64,000 nucleotides of DNA from Brockia lithotrophica (GTDB lineage: Bacteria > Bacillota > Bacilli > Thermicanales > DSM-22653): assembly GCF_003633725.1 (NCBI RefSeq), contig NZ_RBIJ01000005.1, positions 1 through 64,000 on the forward strand, read 5' to 3'. Position 1 is the stretch's first letter; every line of letters begins with the position of its first letter. Shown here in pieces: positions 8,870-17,465 of this stretch. The position numbers were made by a program, and so were the translations under genes. The notes below the pieces were generated by a model. It did not search any database. It was not told where the DNA came from and saw nothing but the letters and a program-made list of their open reading frames with translations.

Positions 8870-10371
8870 GTGTTCACCTCCCCGGAGCCGCGAAGGGGGG
8901 AACCCTTCCGCCGTATTTTCTCCCAAATCTCTACGGCAAGGTCGGAAAGCTCGCGAAGGACGTAGATGCGCCGCTGCGTGAGGGGGCGGTTCGTGAGCAC
9001 CTGAAGGAGGAGGGACACCTCCGAAAGCGGTTTCGCCCTGCCTTCGCGGTCGTACACGTAGACGTGGAGGTCTTCGGCGCCCGCCGCCTTCCCGTTCTTC
9101 CCGCGGGAAAAGAAGGTATCCTTGTACGGTACCGTGTCCGTGGAATCGTAGGCTACGGCGTACTCGCGGATTTCCTCTTCCCTCCACCCCGAAAGGGAGG
9201 GCGGTTTGCGGCGGAGGAGTTCCTCGAGGAGGGCATCGCGAAAGCGGACATAGACGGGGGGAAGCTCGCCCCCGCTGGGCGACTTTGGGGGGGTACTTTC
9301 GAAGGTGGCGGGATCCCCCTCCTCTTCTACGTCCAGCCCGCGCATGGGCCGCCTGGACCAAAGATCCTCCGCGAGCTTTCGGAGGACCGGATCGTCGCAC
9401 GTACGGCGCACGTCGCTCACAAACGCCCACACGCTTTCGTCCGTAAGGGAGAGGTACGTAGCGACATCTTCGGGGCGGTTCGGTTGCAAATCCCCACGGA
9501 GGAAGGCGACTAGCGGCCGATCTACCGTGCATCCCCCGCGCACGGCGAGGTCGCGCGCGCGGCGGAAAAGCGAACGGGCGAGGATTTCCGCACCTCGGGT
9601 TGTCTTGTGGAGGTAAACGTGCTTATACATATAGTACCGAGCCATGAAGAAGTCTTCTGCGATGCTCACCCCCTTCTCACGGTCGAGCCCGACCTCGATG
9701 ACGCCGTGCACGCGTCCCAACCGGAGCGAGTGGATAAGCCACGGCAGATCGAAACGCCCGTAGTGCGCCCCGGTCATATAGGCGTCGCGAACGAGGTAGT
9801 CCATGCGGTCTACGTCGAGTTGGCTCGCCAAAAGCTTCCGGAGGGCCGCCTCCCCGGGCTCTTCTTGGGACGCGTTGGCCGCGTGCGGTCGCTCGAGGAT
9901 GCGCGCGACGGCCTCGGGAAGTTCGGCCCCTCCCGCACGCTCCAGGACTTTGCGCACGTCCGAATCGGAACGCACCACTGCCGCACTCCACATCTCGTGC
10001 GGCGCGTGTACGGCGTCTTCAAGGGCGTGCGAAAACGGCCCGTGGCCGACGTCGTGGAGGAGGGCGGCGGCGAGGGCCACCTTTCGCCGCTCGAGCAGAG
10101 CCTCGACGGCTTCACGGCCTTCGGGAGAACGCGACCGGAGCTCCGCCAGCTCCTGGTGAAAACGGTCGAGAACGCGGCGCATGAGGTGCGCCACGCCCAG
10201 GGAATGAAGAAAGCGCGTGTGTTGGGCACCGGGATAGACGAAAAACGAAAGGCCGAGCTGACGAATGTGATGTAGCCTTTGAAAGGCGGGCGTATCCACG
10301 AGGTCGAAGAGGAAGGCGTCTTCGTCGGCAAAGACGATGAGGTCGTGCAGCGGATCGCGAATCGCCCGCAC
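8866..10371 (-). CDS. HD-domain phosphohydrolase (YwfO/dGTPase-like)
   Basis: The 501-residue protein matches the YwfO-type branch of the HD superfamily. Its N-terminus has the signature IRDPLHDLI, followed by metal-binding motifs in order: HTRFLHSLGVAHL, ALLHDVGHGPFSHALE, and a later Asp in the DVDRMDYLVRDAY segment. YwfO-like enzymes hydrolyse deoxynucleoside triphosphates; that activity is inferred here. The start is GTG 10371 behind GAGGAGGG. The last four bases overlap the ppc start. The long C-terminal region (after about residue 320) contains the GG-rich acidic segment EEEGDPATFESTPP. Its promoter must lie between it and the divergent murG. Confidence 0.88.
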   Translation of the reverse strand: MRAIRDPLHDLIVFADEDAFLFDLVDTPAFQRLHHIRQLGLSFFVYPGAQHTRFLHSLGVAHLMRRVLDRFHQELAELRSRSPEGREAVEALLERRKVALAAALLHDVGHGPFSHALEDAVHAPHEMWSAAVVRSDSDVRKVLERAGGAELPEAVARILERPHAANASQEEPGEAALRKLLASQLDVDRMDYLVRDAYMTGAHYGRFDLPWLIHSLRLGRVHGVIEVGLDREKGVSIAEDFFMARYYMYKHVYLHKTTRGAEILARSLFRRARDLAVRGGCTVDRPLVAFLRGDLQPNRPEDVATYLSLTDESVWAFVSDVRRTCDDPVLRKLAEDLWSRRPMRGLDVEEEGDPATFESTPPKSPSGGELPPVYVRFRDALLEELLRRKPPSLSGWREEEIREYAVAYDSTDTVPYKDTFFSRGKNGKAAGAEDLHVYVYDREGRAKPLSEVSLLLQVLTNRPLTQRRIYVLRELSDLAVEIWEKIRRKGSPLRGSGEVNT

Positions 10372-10466
10372 AGCAAACCCTCCTCGCGCCCGCCGGATCC
10401 TGCGGGATCTGGGCGGGCGGTGGACAATTCTCCTGCCCCGCGCAGCCAGGGAAGGGGGCTTCCCGA

Positions 10467-11555
10467 TTGAACAACCGACTTCCCAAGCGCATCGTCCTCA
10501 CCGGCGGCGGAACGGCCGGGCACGTGATGGTCAACGTAGCGCTGATCCCGCACCTCCGCGCCCGCGGCTGGGAAGTACACTACGTGGGATCGCCCGACGG
10601 CATCGAACGCGACCTCATCGCCCGCATCGAGCCTCCCGTACCTTACACCGCCGTAAAAAGCGGGAAACTTCGAAGATACCTGGACTACAGGAATTTTATC
10701 GATCCCTTCCGCGTCCTGCAAGGAAGCGTCCAGGCCGCGCGCGTCCTCGGGAAACTCCGCCCGCGCGCCGTCTTTTCCAAGGGGGGGTTCGTCGCCGTCC
10801 CCGTGGTCTGGGCGGCGGCCCTGCGAAGAATCCCCGTCTTTCTTCACGAATCCGACCTCACTCCCGGCCTCGCCAACCGCCTTTCCCTACCCTTCGCCAC
10901 GGAAGTGTTCGTCACCTTCCCCGAGAGCGCGGCGTTTTTCCCCCGGAAAAAGAAGGTAGTTCCCGTAGGCCCGATCGTGCGCGAAGAGCTCTTGCGGGGC
11001 GATCCGGCCCGCGGGAGGTCGATCTGCCGGTTCTCGTCCCATCGGCCGACCCTCCTCGTGATGGGGGGAAGCTTGGGTGCGGAGCCGATCAACCGCACGC
11101 TCCGCGCCGCCCTCCCCCTCCTCGACACCTTTCAAATCCTCCACCTCACGGGCCGCGGGCGCATCGATCCTGCGGTGCGGGCCGTCGGGTACTGCCAGCG
11201 GGAGTTCCTCTACGACGAACTTCCGGACGCCTTGGCCGCAGCCGACCTCGTCATCTCGCGCGCGGGAAGCACGGCGATCTTCGAACTCTTCGCCCTGCGA
11301 AAGCCTATGCTCCTCATTCCGCTCCCGCGCGGGAAGGGGCGCGGAGATCAGGTGGAAAACGCCCGGTATTTCGCCGATCGCGGGTGGGCGCGCGTACTCC
11401 CCGAAGAAGACCTCACGCCGGAACGCCTCACCGAAGAGATCCGCCGCCTCTACCGCGAACGCGAGGCGTACGTTCGTCGCATGGAGGCCGCGGCCGGAAA
11501 CTTAGGCAACGGCCTCGAGACGATCGTCGCGCACCTCGAAACGCTCGTCCGCTGA
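10467..11555 (+). CDS. murG: UDP-GlcNAc:lipid I GlcNAc-transferase MurG
   Basis: MurG converts lipid I to lipid II by transferring GlcNAc from UDP-GlcNAc at the inner face of the membrane. The 362-residue protein has the N-terminal glycine motif LTGGGTAGHVMVN, the acceptor-side FSKGGFVAVPV, and the C-terminal donor site with RAGSTAIFEL and GDQVENARYF. The start is TTG 10467 behind GGAAGGGGG. It is transcribed divergently from the HD-domain gene and lies outside any division/cell-wall cluster, resembling the stand-alone MurG type of some Bacillus species. Whether a second murG exists in the genome cannot be seen here. Confidence 0.93.
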   Translation: MNNRLPKRIVLTGGGTAGHVMVNVALIPHLRARGWEVHYVGSPDGIERDLIARIEPPVPYTAVKSGKLRRYLDYRNFIDPFRVLQGSVQAARVLGKLRPRAVFSKGGFVAVPVVWAAALRRIPVFLHESDLTPGLANRLSLPFATEVFVTFPESAAFFPRKKKVVPVGPIVREELLRGDPARGRSICRFSSHRPTLLVMGGSLGAEPINRTLRAALPLLDTFQILHLTGRGRIDPAVRAVGYCQREFLYDELPDALAAADLVISRAGSTAIFELFALRKPMLLIPLPRGKGRGDQVENARYFADRGWARVLPEEDLTPERLTEEIRRLYREREAYVRRMEAAAGNLGNGLETIVAHLETLVR

Positions 11556-11633
11556 AAAAAACGGGTAACCTGTGCACGGGATTCCGTCCCCCCGCATAGG
11601 GTGAAAGGGAAATCGCCTACGGGAGGGACGGGG

Positions 11634-12341
11634 ATGGAGGACTTCGTGCGTATCGGCGACCGCTTCCCCGAGATGGAGGTCCTCACCACGCAGGGAACCC
11701 TTCGGCTCCCGGAACACTTCCGCGGCAGATGGTTCGTGCTCTTCAGCCACCCCGGAGACTTCACCCCCGTGTGCACGAGCGAGTTCATCTCCTTCGAACG
11801 CCATATCAACGAATTCCGCCGCATGAACACGGAGCTCATCGGCCTCTCCGTCGACGAAGTATACGCCCACCTGAAGTGGCTCGAGTGGATCCAACAGAAG
11901 TTCGGGATCCCGATCACCTTTCCCGTGATCGCAGATCCCCTGGGACGCGTGGCGAGCCGCCTGGGCATGTTGCCGCGCGGGGGCACCGCAACCGTGCGCT
12001 CCGTCTTCATCGTAGACGAAGCGGCGACCGTTCGCCTCATCCTGAACTACCCCGCCGAGGTAGGGCGCAACATCCCGGAAATCGTGCGCGCGGTTCGCGC
12101 CCTGCGCCTCGCCACCAGCCTCCACGTATCCACCCCGGCAAATTGGCCGCAAAACGAGATCATCGGCGCCCAGATCTTCCTCCCGCCGCCGCGGACGGGC
12201 GAGGAAATCCGCGAGCGCTACGAGCAGATGAAAAAGGGCGAGATTCAGTGCTTCGACTGGTGGATGTGCGTGGCGCAGGCCCAAGACGAAAAAAAGGCGC
12301 CTCCAAGCAAGCGGGGAGAGGCGGCCGCGAATCCTTCGTAG
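11634..12341 (+). CDS. Peroxiredoxin, Prx6/archaeal TPx type
   Basis: This 235-residue enzyme reduces hydrogen peroxide and organic peroxides. The peroxidatic Cys47 lies in GDFTPVCTSE. The long C-terminal arm carries two further cysteines, Cys206 and Cys212, in the motif CFDWWMC, the same spacing as in the archaeal (Aeropyrum-type) thiol peroxidase, where they act in resolving the oxidised cysteine. I chose ATG 11634, directly behind GGGAGGGACGGGG, over an in-frame start at 11601. It follows murG by 78 bases on the same strand and ends before a bidirectional terminator. It probably acts in oxidative defence; the electron donor is unknown. Confidence 0.93.
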   Translation: MEDFVRIGDRFPEMEVLTTQGTLRLPEHFRGRWFVLFSHPGDFTPVCTSEFISFERHINEFRRMNTELIGLSVDEVYAHLKWLEWIQQKFGIPITFPVIADPLGRVASRLGMLPRGGTATVRSVFIVDEAATVRLILNYPAEVGRNIPEIVRAVRALRLATSLHVSTPANWPQNEIIGAQIFLPPPRTGEEIRERYEQMKKGEIQCFDWWMCVAQAQDEKKAPPSKRGEAAANPS

Positions 12342-12361
12342 GCGCGGCGTCCGGCGAACGG

Positions 12362-12396
12362 AAAAAGGCCCCGGCCTTTCGGCGCGGGGCCGTTTT
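12362..12396. terminator. Bidirectional terminator
   Basis: A 7-bp GC stem (GGCCCCG, 12367-12373, with CGGGGCC, 12385-12391) is flanked by AAAAA on one side and TTTT on the other. It sits between the convergent peroxiredoxin and carboxypeptidase genes and looks functional in both directions. Confidence 0.85.
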
Positions 12397-12431
12397 CCTC
12401 ACGTTCACGCGTTTTAGGAAACACCAATTGG

Positions 12432-13346
12432 CTAGGGGGTTCCCCCGCCGGCCGAGGCGCGGCGGGCGAGGTATTCTTCCAGAACTTCCCCCGTTCGCGC
12501 CATCTCCAAAGCCGCCTCGCGACCCACGTACCGAAAGTGCCAAGGCTCAAACACCACGCGCGTCACGCTTTCTTTGCCCCGAGGGTAGCGAAGGACAAAG
12601 CCGTACTCCGGCGCGTGCGCCGCAAGCCACTTGCCGAAGGGAGTGTCGGCAAAGGTGGCGTCCATCCCGCGACCTTCTTCCAAGATGTCCGCCGCAAGTC
12701 CTGTCTGGTGCTCGCTCGCGCCCGGCGGCGCCACGCTGTAGATGTGGGGCTCATCCGTCCGGTTCCCGTACAGCGTGGCCTGAAGCTCGTAGGAACGGAA
12801 ACCGGAGACGAGAATGGGGCGAAAGCCGGCCGCCTGGGCGTCGCGGAAGAGGGCCTCGAGCGCACGGGCCGCCTCCGCCCTAAGCAGGGCCCGTTCGTCC
12901 CCCCACGCGCTCCGCACGTTCACGCGCACGAGGTCCGGTGGGCGATACCCTTTGGGCAGGCGGTGCTCTGCGTTCACGAGGACGAGGATGCTCTCCCGTT
13001 CCGCGGGGGGGATAATCCCAGGCGACGAAGAAGGCTTCTCTGGTGGGGGCGTCGGCGGTTTCGAAGGCGGAGCTTGCGGCGGAGTCTGCGCGGGAGGAGG
13101 CTCTGGCCCGGAAGGCGTTTCCCCAGCTCCGGGCTCCGGAGCTTGTGGGGGCGGCGGAGGGAGATCTTGGGATGGGTCCTTCAGCGAAGTATCGGAAGAA
13201 GGAGGCGGTACCGCAGGCGGGGGTGTGGTCTCTTCGCCGCATCCTGCGAGCAAGACAAGAGAAAGGAGGAGTGTCCCGATCCCTGGCACCACTCGGATCT
13301 TTCTCCTGCCCGCTTCGGCCCCCTCTCTTCCCTTCCTGCGCGGCAT
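12432..13346 (-). CDS. VanY-like D-Ala-D-Ala/LD-carboxypeptidase lipoprotein (copy 1)
   Basis: The 304-residue protein has a lipoprotein signal ending LLLSLVLLAGC (Cys about residue 36) and then a proline-rich linker (about 37-115) suited to crossing cell-wall space. The C-terminal domain is a zinc M15B peptidase with SGFRSYELQ, the metal motif SEHQTGLAADI and EPWHFRYVG. Such enzymes trim the terminal D-alanine of peptidoglycan stems. It starts at ATG 13346 behind AAGGAGG, with a TATACT element at 13382-13387. A paralogue with the same architecture lies at 14602-15441, with an M23 peptidase between, so the three form a cell-wall remodelling group. Confidence 0.92.
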   Translation of the reverse strand: MPRRKGREGAEAGRRKIRVVPGIGTLLLSLVLLAGCGEETTPPPAVPPPSSDTSLKDPSQDLPPPPPQAPEPGAGETPSGPEPPPAQTPPQAPPSKPPTPPPEKPSSSPGIIPPAERESILVLVNAEHRLPKGYRPPDLVRVNVRSAWGDERALLRAEAARALEALFRDAQAAGFRPILVSGFRSYELQATLYGNRTDEPHIYSVAPPGASEHQTGLAADILEEGRGMDATFADTPFGKWLAAHAPEYGFVLRYPRGKESVTRVVFEPWHFRYVGREAALEMARTGEVLEEYLARRASAGGGTP

Positions 13347-13381
13347 CGGAATCCTCCTTACGGAACGTCTTTATCACTTGG

Positions 13382-13387
13382 AGTATA
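13382..13387 (-). promoter_or_regulatory. Possible -10 element for the VanY-like gene
   Basis: A TATACT hexamer lies 36 bases upstream of the start codon. No good -35 hexamer is seen 16-18 bases further upstream, so this is tentative. Confidence 0.35.
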
Positions 13388-13474
13388 CTCCGAAATCCTC
13401 TACTAGGAAACCGCCGCGACCCACTCCGAGACGAAGTGCCTGCGAACGCGCAAGAGACGTGTCTCAGGAGGAGA

Positions 13475-14401
13475 TCAAGGCCGACGCACGAGCGTGAGGG
13501 GATCGACGGAGCGCCCGTTCACCCACGTACCGAAGTGTAGGTGAGGGCCCGTGCTTCTCCCCGTGTTCCCTGAGAGGCCGATGGTCTGTCCCAGGGAGAC
13601 GCGCTGGCCTACCTGGACGTCCACCCGGCTCAGGTGCCCGTAAAAGGAGGTCACGCCGTCGCCGTGGTCGATGCGGACGTAAAGCCCGTACCCTCCGTTC
13701 CACCCGGCGTACGTCACCGTGCCGGCGCGAAACGCAAATACGGGCGTTCCCGAAGGTGCCGCGATATCGATACCGTCGTGAAATTTCCATTGTCCGTCAA
13801 TAGGATCGATCCGCATCCCCCACGGGCTCGTAATCGTTCGGTAGGCGGTGGGAAGAGGCCATACGGATGCCGGACGTGTGTACTCCGCGGCGATGTACGC
13901 CGTATTGCCCCGGTATACAATCAGGTACCAGTTGTACGGAGAGCCGCGGACGAGGTGGACGACCTCAACCCGTTCTCCCCACCGCAGTTGGCCCAAGATG
14001 GCGTACCCCGTTCCCGGACCGCTGCGGACGTTGAGGACGTCCGCCGTGACCTCGACGACAGGCCATCCGCGGACTACGCGGGTATAGGCCCCGGAAATCC
14101 ACCCACGCCCCGCCACGTGGTACCACGTGCTTACGCCCTCGATCGTCTGCCCCGACGGGGTGAGGTCGTCTACCGTTACCCTTTGCCCTCGGTATAGGAC
14201 GCCGACGATGCGCGCGTTTGTCGTCGGCGCTTCGCGAATGTTGAGGGCGTCTGCCGTCACTTCGACCTCCGCCGTAGGGTCAATCGGCGGCCCGTCTGCC
14301 CAAACCGGAGCGGGAATGAGAAAGCTCGTCCAAAGCAGAAAAAGTACCATCGCGCTACCCGCTAAGCGCGCCGCCATGCGCCTTCTGTTTCCGGAAAACA
14401 C
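13475..14401 (-). CDS. Secreted M23 endopeptidase with two SH3b domains
   Basis: The start is GTG 14401, behind AAAGGAGGC with nine-base spacing; it gives a clean signal peptide (basic NRRRMAAR, hydrophobic core, cleavage after PAPVWA near residue 34) in a 308-residue product. Two bacterial SH3 domains follow (about 40-110, with ADALNIREAPTTNARIVG; about 112-180, with ADVLNVRSGPGTGYAILG) and probably bind the cell wall. The C-terminal M23 domain has HDGIDIAAP and GPHLHFG zinc motifs and should cut peptide cross-bridges. Longer versions of this frame are not supported. It lies between two VanY-like carboxypeptidase genes on the same strand. Confidence 0.92.
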   Translation of the reverse strand: MFSGNRRRMAARLAGSAMVLFLLWTSFLIPAPVWADGPPIDPTAEVEVTADALNIREAPTTNARIVGVLYRGQRVTVDDLTPSGQTIEGVSTWYHVAGRGWISGAYTRVVRGWPVVEVTADVLNVRSGPGTGYAILGQLRWGERVEVVHLVRGSPYNWYLIVYRGNTAYIAAEYTRPASVWPLPTAYRTITSPWGMRIDPIDGQWKFHDGIDIAAPSGTPVFAFRAGTVTYAGWNGGYGLYVRIDHGDGVTSFYGHLSRVDVQVGQRVSLGQTIGLSGNTGRSTGPHLHFGTWVNGRSVDPLTLVRRP

Positions 14402-14507
14402 CGATCCTACGCCTCCTTTCTTCTTCATCTCGGGATCCATGGAATCCCCAGAATTCATTGTACTTCGCGCATCCGTCCTTTTGTGTAAATTTTTGGTTAA
14501 GCACGAG

Positions 14508-14544
14508 CAAAAAAAAATGCTCCCGGGAAGTCCCTTCCCGGGAG
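14508..14544 (-). terminator. Strong terminator after VanY-like copy 2
   Basis: On the minus strand an 11-bp stem (CTCCCGGGAAG / CTTCCCGGGAG) is followed by CA and nine T residues. It ends the transcript containing the second VanY-like gene, so the M23 gene downstream needs its own promoter. Confidence 0.93.
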
Positions 14545-14601
14545 AAAGCGTCGCCTTTTCGTCGGGCAGACGAAAGACAGAACGGCAGAAGGGGCCCAAA
14601 C

Positions 14602-15441
14602 TCAGTTCCCTTCGCCCCGCGCGGCGAGGTACTCTTCGAGCACGACGTTTGTTCGCGCCATCTCTTCGGCGGCTTCGCGTCCGACGTATCGGTAGTGCCA
14701 AGGCTCGAAGACCACGCGGGTGATCGCTTCCTTTCCTGCAGGGTAGCGGAGGACGAAGCCAAATCGCGGCGCGTTTTCGCTCAACCACCGGGCGAGCGCC
14801 GTGTGCGCGAACTCGGGCTGCAAAAGGTACTTCCCGTCTTCTTGGCCCAGATCGACGGCGAGTCCCGTCTGGTGCTCGCTTGCGCCCGGCGGCGCCACGA
14901 CAAAGACTTCCGGCTCTTCGTCTCGGCCCCCGGTCTGCCGCGCGTAGAGTTGCGCCTGAAGGGCGTAGGAGCGGTATCCCGAAACGAGCACGGGGCGAAA
15001 CCCTCTCTCTTCCGCGGCGCGAAAGAGCTCTTCTAATGCCCGGGCGGCTTCTCTTCTGAGCAAGCCCCGCTCGTCTCCCTCGGGAATCCACGCCCGCACG
15101 GCGGGGCGGACGAGGTCCGGGGGGCGGTACTCGGCGGGCAGACGCCGCGTTGCGTTAACGAGGACGAGAACGCTTTCCCGCTCTTCCGGCGGAACGAACA
15201 CCCACTTCGGCCGTTCCGCGTCGGAATGGAGGGGTTCTTTGGATTCCCCGGAAGGCGTCCCCGCTCCCTCCGAGGGAGCCGACGGTTCCTCCGAGGGAGC
15301 GGGAGAAGGGGAAGAAGCGTCGGACGACCACGACGGAGGGAGATGCGGGGAAATCCGGGCCGAACAACCTACCCCGCAAAAGGAAAGCCCGAAAAGCGCA
15401 AGGGCGAGCCCCAAGACCGCCTTCCGGGGGCGTAGGCGCAA
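14602..15441 (-). CDS. VanY-like D-Ala-D-Ala/LD-carboxypeptidase lipoprotein (copy 2)
   Basis: This 279-residue paralogue of the gene at 12432 has a lipobox region FCGVGC (Cys about residue 26), a Ser/Pro/Glu-rich linker with near-repeats of SEEPSAPSEG, and an M15B zinc domain with SGYRSYALQ, SEHQTGLAVDL and EPWHYRYVG. It starts at TTG 15441 behind GGGGGTGG. The catalytic half is closely similar to copy 1 while the linkers differ, pointing to duplication followed by linker divergence. It follows nagB by 16 bases and so is probably co-transcribed with it. The exact substrate (D-Ala-D-Ala or L-Lys-D-Ala bond) is not decidable. Confidence 0.92.
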   Translation of the reverse strand: MRLRPRKAVLGLALALFGLSFCGVGCSARISPHLPPSWSSDASSPSPAPSEEPSAPSEGAGTPSGESKEPLHSDAERPKWVFVPPEERESVLVLVNATRRLPAEYRPPDLVRPAVRAWIPEGDERGLLRREAARALEELFRAAEERGFRPVLVSGYRSYALQAQLYARQTGGRDEEPEVFVVAPPGASEHQTGLAVDLGQEDGKYLLQPEFAHTALARWLSENAPRFGFVLRYPAGKEAITRVVFEPWHYRYVGREAAEEMARTNVVLEEYLAARGEGN

Positions 15442-15457
15442 AATTCCACCCCCTACC

Positions 15458-16192
15458 CTACCTGCGCACGCGCGAAAGCGCCGCTTCGTCCGCGATGACC
15501 CATACCTCGGGGTGGCGGTGGAGGGCAGAAGCGGGAAGTTCGGGATCGAAATCGCTCAACGATAGGAGTTTGGCCATCGCCTCGGCTTTGCTCTCCCCGC
15601 TCGCCAGGAGGATGATCTCGCGGGCGCGGAGGATCGTCCCAAGGCCCATGGTGATGGCGTGCGTGGGAACCTCCTCCGGTCGCTCGAAAAAGCGAGCGTT
15701 TGCCCGACGGGTGCTTTCCGTAAGCTCGACCACGTGCGTCCGGCTTTCCAGGGGAGTTCCCGGCTCGTTGAACCCGATGTGCCCGTTCGGGCCGATGCCG
15801 AGGATCTGCAAGTCTATCCCACCGGCGGCTTCGATGGCTGCTTCGTAGCGCGCGCACTCCTCGTCGAGGTCGGGGGCGATTCCGCTCGGAATATCCCACC
15901 GTCCCGCAGGCAGGTCGATGTGGTCGAAGAGGTGCTCGCGCATGAAATACGCGTAGCTCTGAGGGTGATCGGGAGCGAGGCCGACGTATTCGTCGAGGTT
16001 GAAGCTCCGGGCCTCGCGAAAGCTCAGCTTCCCCGTCTGAACGGCGGAAACCAAACGTTCGTACAGGCCCACGGGGGTCGACCCCGTTGCCAACCCCAAG
16101 GTGAGCTTCGGGTTGGCCGACATGCGCTCGTACACGATCGCAAAGGCTTCGTCGGACATCGCAGCGTAGTCCTTGACGCGGATGAGGCGCAT
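15458..16192 (-). CDS. nagB: Glucosamine-6-phosphate deaminase
   Basis: NagB converts glucosamine-6-phosphate to fructose-6-phosphate and ammonia, the step joining amino-sugar catabolism to glycolysis. The 244-residue protein has the family length and motifs: LGLATGSTPVGLYERL at the phosphate site, FNLDEYVGL (catalytic Asp) and GIGPNGHIGFNEPG (catalytic His). It starts at ATG 16192 behind GGGGGCGAAGGAG. No nagA or sugar transporter gene is nearby. Position next to cell-wall peptidases suggests a role in recycling wall amino sugars, which is inference. Confidence 0.96.
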   Translation of the reverse strand: MRLIRVKDYAAMSDEAFAIVYERMSANPKLTLGLATGSTPVGLYERLVSAVQTGKLSFREARSFNLDEYVGLAPDHPQSYAYFMREHLFDHIDLPAGRWDIPSGIAPDLDEECARYEAAIEAAGGIDLQILGIGPNGHIGFNEPGTPLESRTHVVELTESTRRANARFFERPEEVPTHAITMGLGTILRAREIILLASGESKAEAMAKLLSLSDFDPELPASALHRHPEVWVIADEAALSRVRR

Positions 16193-16325
16193 CTCCTTCG
16201 CCCCCTACCCATTCCGAATCGGTCCCCGGAGGACCACGACGAATACTTTACGCCTCCCGAGGTCGGGTGAAAAGGGGGAATTTCGCAAAAGAAAATTCTG
16301 TGTTTCGGGGACGATGGGGGGGCAT

Positions 16326-17465
16326 CTACACGAGTCGACCGAACGGGCGATCGGCGAAAAAGGGGCGCTCCACGCGAACAATCGTCGCGCCCCCTACCAC
16401 CATCTCGCCCTCGTAGAGGACGAGGGCCTGGCCCGGCGTGACCGCCCATTGGGGGGTGGCAAAGCGAAGGTATACTCGGGTTTCGTCGGCGTCGAGGACT
16501 ACGGCCTCCGCCTCCCGCTGGCGGTAGCGCGTGCGCGCGGCGAGGCGCGTTCCAGGGGCGGGTATTTCTCCGGCGGTCCACACGGCCTCCTCCGCCTCCA
16601 ACCCGACGGCAAAGAGGGAAGGGTGTTCCCTCCCCTGGGCGACGTAGAGAATTCGGCGATCCACGTCTTTGGCGGCGACGTACCAAGGACCTCGCTTGCG
16701 ACGTCCGCGGCCGCCGAGGCGCAACCCCTTTCGCTGCCCGTGGGTATAGAAGTGCACGCCCTCGTGCATGCCGAGGAGTTCTCCGTCGTCTACGTCGCGT
16801 ATTTCCCCCGGGGCTTCCGGGAGGAAGGCGCGGAGAAACGGGCGCATGTCTTCCTCCCGACCGACAAAGCAGAGCCCCACGGAGTCCGGCTTCTCCGCCG
16901 TGGGAAGTCCTACAGAACGGGCAAGGGCGCGTACCTCGCGCTTCCGCCACGTTCCCAAGGGAAAACGGAGAAAGGGGAGCACGTGCGGCGCAAGCGCGTA
17001 GAGGAAGTACGACTGGTCCTTCGTTTCGTCGACGCCCTTGTAAAGGGCAAGGGCTCCGGCCTTTCTCGGGTGGGGAAGAATGCGCGCGTAGTGTCCCGTG
17101 GCGAGGAATTCGGCCCCCCGTTCGAGGACGTATTCGAGGAGGAGGCCAAACTTGACCTCGCGGTTGCAGAGGACGTCCGGGTTTGGGGTAAAGCCCTTCC
17201 GATAGGCGTCGAGGACCGGCGCAAGAACGCGTTCGCGAAAGGCTTCCGTAAAGCGCACCTCTTCTACGGAGATCCCGAGAAACTCCCCGACGCGGCGAAC
17301 GTCGGCAAAGGAGTCCGCGCCGCACGTACCGCCGCAGGGAGCGTCCCAGTTGCGCATGTGCACGCCTCGGACCTCGTAGCCTTCCTCGCGCAAAAGGTAC
17401 GCGACGACGGAAGAGTCCACCCCCCCGGAAAGGGCGACGGCAGCCCAACCGCTTCCGCTCTTCAG
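16326..17465 (-). CDS. mnmA: tRNA 2-thiouridylase MnmA, probable CTG start
   Basis: MnmA uses ATP and a relayed persulfide to convert U34 of Lys, Glu and Gln tRNAs to 2-thiouridine. The required PP-loop SGGVDSS is in frame only if translation begins upstream of GTG 17420. Between an in-frame TGA and the PP-loop the only plausible initiator is CTG 17465-17463, which overlaps the degV stop as CTGA with AGGTGAG about 6 bases upstream. That gives 379 residues, the usual size. Catalytic cysteines are Cys100 (NPDVLCNREV) and Cys199 (SVGLCFVG). The other possibility is a sequencing error near the start. The enzyme identity is secure; the start is inference. Confidence 0.93.
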   Translation of the reverse strand: MKSGSGWAAVALSGGVDSSVVAYLLREEGYEVRGVHMRNWDAPCGGTCGADSFADVRRVGEFLGISVEEVRFTEAFRERVLAPVLDAYRKGFTPNPDVLCNREVKFGLLLEYVLERGAEFLATGHYARILPHPRKAGALALYKGVDETKDQSYFLYALAPHVLPFLRFPLGTWRKREVRALARSVGLPTAEKPDSVGLCFVGREEDMRPFLRAFLPEAPGEIRDVDDGELLGMHEGVHFYTHGQRKGLRLGGRGRRKRGPWYVAAKDVDRRILYVAQGREHPSLFAVGLEAEEAVWTAGEIPAPGTRLAARTRYRQREAEAVVLDADETRVYLRFATPQWAVTPGQALVLYEGEMVVGGATIVRVERPFFADRPFGRLV

